A stretch of 64,000 nucleotides of DNA, taken from assembly GCA_036365515.1 (NCBI GenBank), contig CM070873.1, forward strand, positions 215,559,376 to 215,623,375, in the 5' to 3' direction. The DNA comes from Torymus aiolomorphi. Lineage: Eukaryota > Arthropoda > Insecta > Hymenoptera > Torymidae. The position numbers and the translations under genes are program-made. The notes beneath the pieces were generated by a model, which was not told where the DNA came from, ran no database searches, and saw nothing but the letters and a program-made list of their open reading frames with translations. This document shows, piece after piece, positions 37,201-49,714 of the stretch (positions are counted from its first letter, which is position 1; every line of letters begins with the position of its first letter).

Positions 37201-39641
37201 GATAGAGACTCGAGTATAAGATAAATGAAAAATTCACAGTGAATCATTCACTGTATAAAAAGACAGCATACAAATAAGGTAAACTTGGTGGTAAAAATAT
37301 GTTGTTCCAATTACAAACTCGACATGAGTGAAAATTTCTTGCGTAGGAAATACCAGAATGAAGTAAAAGTTAATAATATTCCTTTACCCGAAACGCACAA
37401 GGAAAATAATGTTAGCTAATGTCTTACACCTAATACGTATACTTTTTTAAAGGAACAAAGAAAAATGAAATATTTAATCAAACTTCATAATAATAAAATT
37501 AAATTTCATTGCAAAACTTATATTTGTGTTATTAATTACAATAACTAATTGGCAGAAAATAAATAACGATGAATGGCAAATAATGCCTTTTTAAGACGAT
37601 TAAGCGGACGTTTAAAAATGTTATGGTTTGTGCTATTAAAGAAGGATGTTACGTAAATTGTGTGTCGAAACTGCATTCACTGTTACATTTGCAGTTTGAA
37701 TTTTAATTTTCTGATTTGATAGAAATTCTTAGAATATATTAGGGTGATAATGACAGCCCATATCTCAAATCTCACAACATAAACCAATAAATACTTTTAG
37801 CCGAAAATGAAGGAGGCAGTCGAAGAGAGCGCGTCAAGGGAAATAATCCCTGAGGCGCAACATCAGTCGGAAGCGTCGACAACGGTGGCGACAGTCAGCG
37901 TGGAAGTGAAAAAGTCAACAAGTCCGAAGAAGGAGGTGACAATAAGAGAGGCGGCACCTGTCGAACCACCTGCGGAGCGCACCTCCAAATCCCTGGACGA
38001 GGTGATAGAGGAGCCCAGCTTCAACAGTCTGCGGCTCGAGTTCAAGCGGCGGAGTAATGCCAGCAACGCGTCCAAGGAATCCGAGGAGAAGCAGGCGTCG
38101 AACGTAACCGCCAGAGTCAACAAGACCGTAACGACCATCCGGCGCAGAATAGCCACGCGGCTGGCTAATACTCGCCGGAAGCCCAATAACAACAACGTTA
38201 GCGACAAATCGAGCAAGTCAAGTGCAGGAGGCTCGACCAAGACGCGGGCATCGCTCGAGCTCGAGGATTACCGCAGGCGCTTTCCCGTGCCCGAGGCGGC
38301 CCGCCAGCGGCACGGCCGGGCCAGGCCGGAGGAAGAGATTCGCGCGATCGGCGACGGTGAGGTAACTCTGCGTAATCGCCACCGTAAGCCGATGATCGTC
38401 TTCCTCCACGGCTTTGGCTCCTCGGCCGAGTCCTTCGAGCCTCAGTTGCGCTACTTCGCCAATCTCGGATATCCCTGCATAGCCCCGGACTTGCTGGGTC
38501 ACGGCATGAGCTCGGCGCCCAATCGCCGCGGGGATTACCACTTTGACAAATTGTTCACGGACCTCGAGGCGATTTTGCTGCACTATGCTTTCCAACCCGG
38601 CCAAAAGTGCGTGCTCGTTGCTCACAATTATGGGTGAGTACCTACACCTTTTCCTCGTTATTACAATCCTATACATCTCGCAACATCTACTTTTTTTAAA
38701 GATATACGTTTTGTGACTTTTTTCGATCTTCCTTAAAACTTTAACGGTCGCTTTATCGTAATTTATTTATTTAAGCTGCTGAAAGACGACCCTCAAAGCG
38801 TAAATGGGAGCCTAAACTTCGCGATCCTTCCTTACTATAATATAATAATAAGTAACTTTTAAAGGCGTTACGATAAATTGATCTTAAGTAAACTAGATTT
38901 GACTTTACATAATATATACTCGAAAAAAAAAATATTTGTTAGAGTAACTGAGCCTTTTTCTAAGTGTACTTCAATTCTAAGTGTATTGTAAGAATGGTTG
39001 TCACTCCCTCAATCATTCTTCGTTACAAGTGATATCAAGGAATTAAAAAAGTGGCGTCTTAGCCTACGCACGATGCTCTTGGGATCATTGAGAAAGAAAT
39101 GAAAGACAATAAAGACAATTTATTTCATGATCGCATTGCAACACTTATTGTCTCTTACTATACAGCCAGCGCGAGAATAATATAATGCATTTTTAAATTT
39201 TCTTAATTTTGCAATAGTCCTTATGCAACTACACTTGAAAAAATGTCTAATAAAATAAGAAATTCTAATCGCTCAAATAATAAAGTAGATAAATATTCAA
39301 GTTTATTCGTAATAAAATAATTATATATTTTGGTTTAATGGAACCTGAAACAAATAATAAGCTTGAGCTTCGTAAAAAACGTAACATGTGTAATTCGAAA
39401 TACTTAACTCACGAGATACAGGCGCTATGACAATAGGCTCTGAGAAATGAAAATAGTAGAAACGATTTATGAGAGCTAAAGTATCATTTAACCTTATTTC
39501 GTCATCGTTAAAGATGATAGAACGAGTATTATTAAAATCTGGCCAAATAATGTCAAAAGGATTCTTCCTCAAAGTTAAAAAATTGGGATATCCCTGTAGA
39601 ATTAAAATGCAAATTAGTTTTTATAAAATAATAAGTATGTT

Positions 39642-39710
<69 letters not shown>

Positions 39711-41563
39711 CATGTCCAAAATAAAGCTTTTTATAGTTTTATAATTGAAAAACTTAAAAGAGTTCTTCCACTTGTAAATAAGAGAATATTTAATGTAAGC
39801 ACGTACGTATAGCGGATATTTAAAATTCAGCTCATTGACATTACTCAGTATGTATGCTGAAGTGTATAGTCAGTATACGCTAAATACTTTTACGAACCCA
39901 AAAAATGAAACAATGGAAGTTAAAATTTGATGACTGGTTTTTATATTACTATTTTATGCAGAGTATGAATGTTAAATATGGACTTTTGTTCCGATCAATA
40001 AAGAAGCTTCATAGCATGCTCGTTTTGAAAACAGATTATTGCAGCATTGATCGATTTATGAAGGGGAGTAATTATAGATGATAAATCTAGCATTAAAATT
40101 AATTTTAAAATTAATTATAACATTATAAAATTTTTTAACAGATGTAGTTTTGCAAGCGCTCTGGCCTGCAAATACATTAGCAACGTGCACCAGCTGGTAC
40201 TGATCTCGGGTGGCGGACCGACACCCCTGGCGCCTCCTCTATCCGAAGGTCTATTTCACTGCTGCCTCAAGGCTATACTGACGCCGTTCCTCCTCTGCGG
40301 CATGCACCGCGCAGTTCTTTACTCGGCACGGGGTCGCCAACACCCGTACTGTGGCTCGGAGTTACTCGAAGAACAATGGCCGTCGCACATGCGTCACGTC
40401 TTGCGAGGCATGTCCTGGCCTGAAGGGGACTACGTCTTTCATAGGAGAATGTGTACACCCACATTATTAGTACACGGTCTTAGAGACAAGAAAGTATCTC
40501 TTGTTCAAGAATGTCAAATGGAAAGGGTAAGTGGACAATTATTATCAAATTCGATCTCGCTAAAACATCTCAAATTATCTTTGTTCAATGATGTTACATC
40601 CAGAGTATTGATACTTTTGAATTATTGAAATGATTTTTCATCATAAAAGATAAACTACCAAAAGTAAACCATATAAGTAAAAATACTTGAAGATGTCTGA
40701 GTCATCACATGTGCCTATATTGTATCTTTTTAATTTAAAGAACAGTATAAAAATTTGAAATTGAGAAATATAGTGATTTCGACATCCTTTTAATACATGT
40801 ACAAATACGTACTCGCTTCGATCGGGCGACAAACTCACGTTCGTGCAAAAATCATACTTATCGCACTAGTATCGATAAATACACACGTACTGTGAATAGC
40901 TTTAATAGAATACGTTAGGAGAATGTACTATTTCATTGCAGATTATCAATAGGCAAATACAATACGAATGGTTAGCTGTTTTATCTATTCATAGCGTCAA
41001 AGATTACATTGCAATTTTCTTTGAAACAAAATTATTTTGTTTTCTTTAAAACATTATTGTATGAAATCTATTTTTAATACTTATGCAATATATTTTTTTC
41101 AATAAAATAAACTATGTCTTAAATGAAATAATTTATTAGGACGTTACATTTTTAACACGATTAATTTTATAAACATAAATGGTTAAAAAAGCAATCATTT
41201 ATAAAAGTAAAGTTATTTATAAAACTATTAAATTAAAAAAATTATATAACCTAATTGATTTCTACATTGTGTGTACTACAGATAAATCATTTACAGACTA
41301 TATTCTATATAAGGCAACCAAATAATTTTGATCACCTTATATTATTATTAAAACTTGTTCACTAGTTATGTCACTAAACGCTTAGTTACAAACGAAAAAA
41401 ATAAGCATTATTAACATTTTTTTAATTTAAATTTCAGACAATGGTCAAGGCTTTTCTGGAGGCGATTCCAACTGCAGGTCATATGCCAATGACTGACTGT
41501 CCTGAGCAATTAAATCACATGATTCATTGCTTCATCGATTTGTGGAAAAACAAGAAGTGGTGA
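34260..41563 (+). CDS. ABHD8: ABHD8-like alpha/beta hydrolase-fold protein
   Basis: Four coding exons (34260-35354, 37801-38633, 40142-40526 and 41438-41563) join in frame to 812 residues. An in-frame TAA at 34218-34220 precedes the chosen ATG. Residues 1 to about 530 are a long, charged, probably disordered region with a coiled-coil-like segment. The fold begins near residue 562 with the oxyanion-type HGFG at 568-571. ABHD8 landmarks follow: LISGGGPT after the elbow, an acid at Asp758 (LVHGLRDKK) and a histidine at His786 (TAGHMPM). The nucleophile elbow reads H-N-Y-G with Asn641 where the vertebrate protein has H-S-Y-G, so catalysis by the usual triad looks impossible. Human ABHD8 is about 440 residues and acts mainly as a regulator or scaffold. 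Convergent with CCDC124; AATAAA lies at 41855. Confidence 0.9.
36271..36648. mobile_element. Foldback element with TTAA duplication (ABHD8 intron)
   Basis: Two arms of about 178 bases are inverted copies at over 90% identity, from GAGGGTGTGGTAC inward, around a small loop. TTAA lies at both ends (36267-36270 and 36649-36652), the piggyBac-type target duplication. It sits in the intron between the first two coding exons of ABHD8, so the pre-mRNA would contain a long hairpin. Confidence 0.85.
39646..39706. repeat. (AT)n microsatellite (ABHD8 intron)
   Basis: Uninterrupted AT run in the ABHD8 intron between 38634 and 40141. Confidence 0.95.
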
Positions 41564-41854
41564 ACTTTAAATAGTCAATATTTGTAACCTGGAGATCAAT
41601 GATCCAATGTGCAATCAGTCGTGTATCATCAATGATCGTGCCAAAACAAGAACACATTTCCGTCAATGCACTCTACGGAATAAGAGTAAATTCTTTATCC
41701 TAATAACACAAAATATTTAAAAAATGTTGTTCAATTGTTGCCCTGGAACTATATAGGTTTCTTTTATTAGACACAATAACACTTTAAGTACATATTTTTG
41801 AAAATAGTAAGACTTTTTCATAGTAATACAAAGAAAGAATATAAAAAATTATTA

Positions 41855-41860
41855 AATAAA
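41855..41860 (+). terminator. Poly(A) signal of ABHD8 (candidate)
   Basis: AATAAA lies 292 bases after the ABHD8 stop codon. Another AATAAA occurs near 42160, close to the end of the convergent CCDC124 gene. Either could be used. Confidence 0.4.
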
Positions 41861-42252
41861 AACCTTTTAATAAATATTAATACTAAAACGTTCCTTTTAT
41901 CTGGAACAAAATGAACACACGCGGCTCTTCATAAAATACTTAAAATGTTATTGTAGCTTTCTAGAAATATTAATTAATCAACTGGAAAGATTTGAAGCAT
42001 TTCAAATAATTTGTGCTACTAGGATGAAAAAGAAGACATAAGGGCGATTAATCGTCAAATGCATGCAAGTCGTACCAAAGATGTGATTTTTATACATAAT
42101 ATTATTATATACTCGACATGTATTCTATGATATCAAAGCATAAATTATTCCTTTACAATAAAATTATATTTAGAGATTGATTGTGATTGATTAGCACGCT
42201 TTTCACACAAAAGTTCCACTTTTCCACATGACGATTGTCATGTAACTTTTTA

Positions 42253-44247
42253 TTAGCTGCTTTGAGTACGCTGATTTAACGGATTTTCAGTCGATTTCAT
42301 CCATTCTTTCCTGAGGAGTTGTTTTAGTTGACTAAGACGCAGCGTGGGATTTTGCTCCTTGAGTATCGGCATCATATGTTCCTCGAAACTTAAGTACGCA
42401 GCCTTCATACGACGTTCTGGGTGACGATCAATTTCCGGGTCTTTCGAGCTAAAGACAAAAAACAGCCAATTAATTTAATGTGTACGTTTTCTATAAAATT
42501 CTAGTCAGTAATGTTATATTTCACGAAATTCATGAGGAACTCTATATACGTAATAGCTCAGTATTAGAATTGTTTTATTATATGTTTACAATCCAACATA
42601 CAAGAACACCAAGTGATTATCGAAATTTCCGTAGAATTTCACACGATTTGTGTGTATGTGTGTACCGAGGTATATGCGTATGTGTGTGCGTATCCGTGTA
42701 AGCATGTGTAATCTTTTGATATCACTAATGCACTTTGTATTTTTTATGATTTTTTCAATCACTTATATAAGGTAATCCGAGGTAATTCAGCCAACACGAT
42801 GGAGCATAGTTAAAACGCTCTTTTTACAATTTGGATTTTTTAGAAACGTCCAAATAAAATAAAGACTTTACACTTTAAATATGCAAGTGTTCAGTCACAC
42901 GCAGCGCTATAAATTAATTTAGTCAATGTCACTTTTTGTTACATATTCATTAAATTCAAAGTTCACGTTTAAGTAAAATTAAATTTGATATAGTTTCAAC
43001 TATTTGACGTATGAGGAAATTTATAAATTAAAATTTTTAGCAAATCTTATTGCGTGATTTTATTTTTTATGTACTGTAATTTTAATTATTATTTAATAAT
43101 TTAGTAGATGTATTGTTTTTTTCGCGATAATCAAAACTACTTAACGGGATTCCATAGTCCTACCATTACCGACCGAGCAATTCACACAGTTTCAAGCTGA
43201 TTAAAAATAAAATACGTCGAATCACAAAAAATCAAGAGAACACTCTTCTGTATTTTTTAACGTTCTATCATCCAGTCAAAGTTTGGAGTTGAAATATCAA
43301 GCCGTTTTTTCAAAAACATTGAACGAAATTAAATTTCGCTTTGTTCAAAGTTTTTGCAAAAATGACTTGATATTTCGACTCCAAACTTTGACTGGATGAT
43401 AGAACGTTAAAAAATACAGAAGAGTGTTCTCTTGATTTTTTGTGATTCGACGTATTTTATTTTTAATCAGCTTGAAACTGTGTGAATTGCTCGGTCGGTA
43501 ATGGTACGAGTATGGCACCCCCTCAATACCTGGTATATAAGAAGATTAAAGTAATAGTTACCTTAAAACAGATAGAGCTTCATCAATTCCATGAGCAGTT
43601 TCTCCCTCAAGCACTATTCTGTTCAAATTTTCTTCGATGGGTTTATCTTCCTCCTTCTTTTTCATGGCAACTAAATTTCGTTTTTCTGTGACGGATAAAA
43701 TTTCAGCGCGAGTTATTTTCGCGGCTGGTTGTTTCCCCCCAAGTTTTATCGAACTCATTTCCTTTTCAAGAATTGCCTTTGCTTCTTCTTTCTTCTGCAG
43801 TTGTTGAAGACGCTTCTTCTCAATCTCTTCCTACAATTACAAAAAAATTAATTTTTAAAAGTTGACGTTCCTTTAAATTTTTGTCACATACTTAATATTT
43901 TTAAATGAATTACAAATGATACCAAGTAAAATTTTTTAATCGATTTGTTTAAAAATAGGCATATAATCCCGTATAGGAAAGTTTTTCTTAAAATAACTAT
44001 AAACAGTAATAATATTCGTAAATTTGATAGTGAAAGATTGTTTAAAAATAAATTAAAAATGGAAAATAAAAGTAATAAACATATGTACCTGCTTTTGTTT
44101 CTTTTTCAACAACTGTTTATCGTCATCGTGCCATGCTTTGTCTTCGGCTTCTTGAGCCTTTCGTGAAACCTCAGCTTCTTTTACCGCGGCTTTACGAGCT
44201 CTCGCGGCCACAGCTTTGCTGTTTTCGCCAACGAACTTTTTCGGCAT
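42253..44247 (-). CDS. CCDC124: CCDC124 homologue (ribosome-associated factor)
   Basis: Three exons (44247-44089, 43830-43562 and 42448-42253) give 207 residues, close to the 223 of the human protein. The N-terminus MPKKFVGENSKAVAARARKA is the family signature, followed by a Lys/Glu-rich coiled coil to about residue 110. The conserved C-terminal block includes MPILKEQNPTLRLSQLKQ and KEWMKS. CCDC124 and its yeast relative Lso2 bind idle ribosomes at the tRNA and mRNA channels and help recovery from hibernation. An in-frame TAG precedes the ATG. The stop is TAATAAAA, so a poly(A) signal overlaps it. A near-perfect hairpin element lies in intron 2. The 5' end is head-to-head with the UPF0235 gene. 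Confidence 0.95.
43145..43522. mobile_element. Foldback element with 129-bp perfect arms (CCDC124 intron 2)
   Basis: 43161-43289 and 43378-43506 are exact inverted copies over 129 bases, with further imperfect pairing inward and outward. The element starts after TTAA (43141-43144) and ends before TCAA, suggesting a decayed TTAA duplication. The outer right end GGGGGTGCCATACTCG resembles the ends of the element at 36271-36648. Confidence 0.85.
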
Positions 44248-44964
44248 CTTCAATGACTAACAAGTACAATAAACAATACACAACAAAAATCAGAGCAAGT
44301 AGACATTTCATTATTTTTAATTATTACGGTATGTCGAAGGACCCTAATTTACGTATGCGAAATATTAATGCGCAAAAATGTATGAGCCATATCTTATTCA
44401 CGAAAACATTATCCATTTTCTACCCGTGAATGTTTTTGGGCATTTAAATAACTAAAAAAATAATTACGCTAATTGCGAAAGGAGTGTGATTCTTTTTTTA
44501 TATCTACCCTTGAGCTCCATGTGACGTGATTTTCGCATAATATTTTGCATATACGTGAATCATGTCTTTCAGACAAACTAATAATATTAATAAAGAGATC
44601 CTAATATTTACAAAAATCCACATTAAATCATATTTGAATCTATTTTAATATTGAACATGCTAATTTCAGCAAATAGAGTCTAAATAGAAAAGATTTAAGT
44701 AATGAATTTTTCTGATCTGGAAATATACAGTGCATTTGAAATATCGCGCGCTTTCCCCAAAATCATCTTAGTGCGCAGAGTCACTGCACAGTTGATAACA
44801 CGCATGCGTTCTCTGACTGTTGTCATTCTCCCTCTGTCTCTCTTTCACTCTCGCTCTATACCACTTCTTTTGCATCACATATACTTTTACCACGCAAAGA
44901 GGTTATGTTCCCGAAGAATTGTCAAAGTGTTTTATTCTACTCAAGTAAAAAAATGCAAGACTAA
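44248..44964. promoter_or_regulatory. Shared upstream region of CCDC124 and the UPF0235 gene
   Basis: The two start codons are divergent and 717 bases apart, so the region probably holds a bidirectional promoter. It contains a CACGCATGCGTTC sequence near 44800, similar to the NRF-1/Ewg site, and CT-rich tracts. Core elements were not identified. Confidence 0.4.
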
Positions 44965-47900
44965 ATGATTTCTAGCGCAATTGCATTAACAAGATATTTT
45001 GGAGCGGCCTCCACGTTGAGAAGCATGTCCAGCAAAAGTAGAAAAAAGGGTGTGAAAGCAGCAGCAGCCGCCGCGGGACAAGCGAACCAGAGCAAGAAGC
45101 CCGAGGTAAGGTTTGCCGAAAGAAAATCGATTGAAATTCGAGACTCACCGTTTCGGGATCGACAGCGTGTGAAAGTAAGACCGGAATCTCGGCATCGGCT
45201 ATTTGGGGGACACGATCACCTGTCAAGGCCGTACTCTGACATCTTCGGGGAGCTCGTACGAATAGGCTACACTGCAGAATGTACTGTTGACTCTTCTCTC
45301 CTTCTCAGCTTACCGACCGCCGAGCGGGAGCGACGAGGATGGAGATAGGCGCTACAGTGTCCATGCGCGAACATCAGAGCAGCACGCCGAGACCACCCCC
45401 CTTCCAGCCAATGAAAATTGCCAAAATCCAATAAAAAAAATACCAAAAGATAGGATTTAAACTGCTCCTTCTAAAAATATTAGTTATGATATCTGCTCCC
45501 TTTTAATTATTACAACAAAAATTAAATAAATTAACCATTTTTTTATATCTTTAACGATGATATAAGTGACTAAAGAAATAATATCCCTCTTAGTGTCGAT
45601 ATTTATAATTTCCATACTAAGAGAGATATTATTTCTTTAGTCAATTGTGTTAATACACTTGGAAAAATTCACAAACTTAGAAGAAAGTTGGCGGCAGCTT
45701 TGCCATATAAAACGCTTTTTATTTTTTATCTTGAAAACTTTAATGATTTTAAAAAATCTGATGGTGGAGCAATTTAATATTGATTAGGAGCAGATTACTG
45801 GTATTTTTATTTTATTGAGAGCAGTTTTATTAAGCAGGATCGAGTTAATTAAAGATGTAAAAATGATTAATTTATTTAATTTTTTTTGCATTAATTAAAA
45901 GGGAGCAGATACCACAACAAATACTATTGGAAGGAGCAGTTTAAATCCTATCTTGTGGTATTTTTTTTATTGAATTTTGGAAATTTTCATCGGCTGGGAG
46001 AGGGGTGGTCACGCCGAGAGAATATAGGCATGGGCATCAAATGTACAATAGCGGAACACTAGCACTACCTATAGGTGCTAACTGCTTTTTCATTTCGAAC
46101 GTGAGCGCCCCTTGCGCGCTAAAGGCCAACTGTGATACTTTTGGCGCGGTGCCGCGGTATATTCAATTTTGATTTATTTAATTAAAGAAAGTCTAGTCCT
46201 CAAATACTGAATGACAAAAGAATCGATAGTAAAATATTTTTTTCTTAATATTTTATTATATTTGTAAGGTTAAAATTTTGTGGCTTCCAGGAATAGCCAC
46301 TTATCTCCACTCGATCTCCACTTTTCATGATTTCGAGTAAATCGAGTTTTTAGTTTCGCATCGGTGTTTTAAATCAAGACAAATGAGATTGAATGTAACA
46401 CTGCACCTATAAATACTAATCTAACATATTTATTACCATAGTAACTAGACCAAATAGCGTTCATGTCTTAGAAAATGACTTTCACTTATACGCGGTTATT
46501 TCGGGAATAAACAAAAAATCAGTGGAGTTACATGGGTTTTCCGGTTTCAATGGCAATTATATTGTTTTTTCGGTAACTATACATGATAAATATGAACTAT
46601 CGCTCACAGGAGCTTCTAGGGGCTTGTTCTAGTGTGCACACAACGGTGTGTACACTTTCTAATACACCTACCTTGATATGGGTATACTTGTAAAAATAAG
46701 GAACGTCTGTCTCAATGGAAAAGTGGAGTTGTATCATTTTTCCAGGATATTACATGAAAAAAGAAGAGTTATATGATTTTTCCGGGAGTTATTAAAAAAA
46801 GTGGATTTATGTGATTTTTCCGGGAGTTATTCTAAAAAAAAAAATGGAGATACGTGGTTATTCCGGTAACATTGGATAAAATTGAGTTATAGCGTTTTTC
46901 CTTGTGTGTATTGAAGACATCGAGTGCACTTTAGTAATTTCTGTCACAATTGCGCGATAGAGGGCCGCTCGAAGATAAGAAATAAGGCATAAAACCTACT
47001 TTGAAAAACATGTCACTTACGTGGTTTTTCCGGGATGCCACAGAATTAAATGTATTGAATGAAATTTATGTCCATAAAAAGAAAACATTTTATTATAATT
47101 TTAAATTTGCAAAAATTTTAACTTCGAAAAATAAATATAGAAATGTATACTGGCGACATGTGACAACATCGGACAACTATGGTCAGAAGTAAAATATCAT
47201 TTTATTCAACATATTTCGTGCCCGATATTTTAAATACGGAATTTACAAAGTTTTTACAAACATTTTTGCGTTCATTCCTGTGTATTAAATATTATTACAA
47301 CTCAAAATTCCATGAAAAATTAAAGGAATGCCTTATATCGACAGAGTTATCTGCCGTACCGACCATAATATTTTTAATTAAATATTAATTGTTACAAGCT
47401 TTTTTTTTTATTCTGAGAATCGACGCACAAAGGTAAACTTATCTATTCCCGGTCAAATTTCAGATAAATCTATTGGAAAATAAAGACGAAATTTGAAAAA
47501 TCGCGACAAATGGGGTTAATATAATAATATGCAACTTTGCGATTTTTCAAATTTCGTCTTTATTTTCCAATAGATTTATTTGAAATTTTACCGAGAATTA
47601 GATAATAAGTTTATTTGTGTGATAATAAGTTTGCCTTTGTGTGTCCAAGAAAAAGCTTATAACAATTAATATTTAATTAAAAACATTGTAGTCGGTACGG
47701 CAGATAACTCTGTCGGTATAGGCATTCCCTTAAGGTGGACCCAATCGGAGAAAACTTTTTGGGGATCGTGAAGACCCAACTTTTTTATTTTTTCAAGTAA
47801 CTTCTTATTATTATAATAATTGAAAAAAAATTAATTCACCTCTTAATAGGAGACCTTCTAAGGGTCATTCCTTTTTTTTGGTATTTTAATTTTAACCCAT

Positions 47901-49653
47901 AATCCATAACATCAAAAGCTATTGCCGAAAATGCTATGGGTGACACCACTGTGCAACTCTCCCCTAACTAAAAAACCGCTGCTAATTCATTGGCCCGTGG
48001 CTTCTTCAAACTTAATTTGCTTATTCCTTTAATAAATTTTTAATAACAAAATTTATAATTTTTGCAACAATTTATGACATAATTATAATTAAATTCATTT
48101 ATGAAGATTAAAAATTATTAATTTTTAAATTATGTATAAAATATGAATAAAATAATAGGTATGATTTTTTTTTAAATTATGTGTGGAAAATAAATAATAG
48201 TACATTATAGTCGCAGATTATTCCCGGGTGAGTTCACTGCCCGAGCGAGAGTAGCGAAGCGAGGGCAGTGAATCACCCAAGGGAATGATCGACTCTAGTC
48301 CCATGTTACATATAGTACGTTATTCCCATCGTCACTGTGACCACTTCATAGATTTGAAAAGTTATTTTGTATTTATGTGTTATAATTTTGTTAGTTTTAA
48401 CCCAATTCACCATAAATGTATAAAATTAGACTATGTTACTTTATTCCCGCTAATTTACTTTATTCCCGCTGATTTACTTTATTCCCGCTGATTTACTTTA
48501 TTCCCGCTAATTTACTTTATTCCCGCGTTATGCGGGAATAAAGTGAAAGAGGGAATCAGACTTTTGCCCGGCTTTTCAGGCTATAAAACGGCCATTATAG
48601 TTGAGATGGGAATAAAACAATTGATTGTAATATTATTGTCAAAACCTTTTAAAATTCCTAAATAACCTTTACTTCAAATTATATTTTCTTTGTGAAATTT
48701 CACACATAGGGTACGTGTCTCTAGTAGTATGCTGTCCGTATTTGTATGCTCTTTCTGGAATTTCTGATGTAAAAAAAAGGTTCTAACCTTAAAAATAATA
48801 AATGGCTGTTACAAAACAAAAGCCGGTATACAACACGCGCGCATCGGCGCATAGCGCATAGCGCATGTCATTTCCATTTTCTAGTATACATAAATGTGTT
48901 CCCGAATAATTACTATTTTAAATTGGGCTAAAATAGTTTTAACCTCAAATATCTCTGAAATTCATAAATGAATTCTTTTACCCTAAGAACTTTTCTAATA
49001 AATAATATACAAACTCTATACCTCCACCAAATTTCAAAGAAATTAAAAGAATTTTAATGTAGTTATATATTGTGCGACAACAAAGAAAGTCATTTTCAAA
49101 AAGACTAAAATTTTAAATATCAAACATGTCAAAAAATAACCATATAATCTGGATGAAATTTTACACAGGTATTGCCTATATTGCATACAAAATAGTCTAT
49201 AAATTTGAAACTAATACATGAAGTCGTCATTGAGAAATTACGATTTTGAAGAAAACCATAAAAGAATTTTAACATTAAACAGATTACAGCTATTTATGTT
49301 CTGCATTATCACGATTTTTCTCAAGAAAATTGACCGTTTAGTTTAGGAGTTATAAGCTTTAAAAAAAAAATACGTTTTTGTTAATAACAAGAGAACCGTG
49401 ATAGCTAGAGAATTTTTTTTTTAGAAAATATAGGTATTTTAATGCTCTTTTTAATGCTACCCATTCGATTCAAATATGTCGATCTTATCATTAAAAAAAG
49501 CAAAAATCAATTTTGAGAAAATTGAAAAATCAAAATAAAACAAAAACGCATCGGCGAATTAAAAAACGAATTTTTGACCCGCCATCACACAAAAAAAACA
49601 AAAAAAAGAGACCTGTCCGGTTAAAATCGATCGAGTAGAAGCTGAGACCCAGG

Positions 49654-49714
<61 letters not shown>

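Noticed and set aside
48436..48526. Possible CRISPR array
   Set aside because: Units are contiguous with no spacers, and the DNA is eukaryotic.
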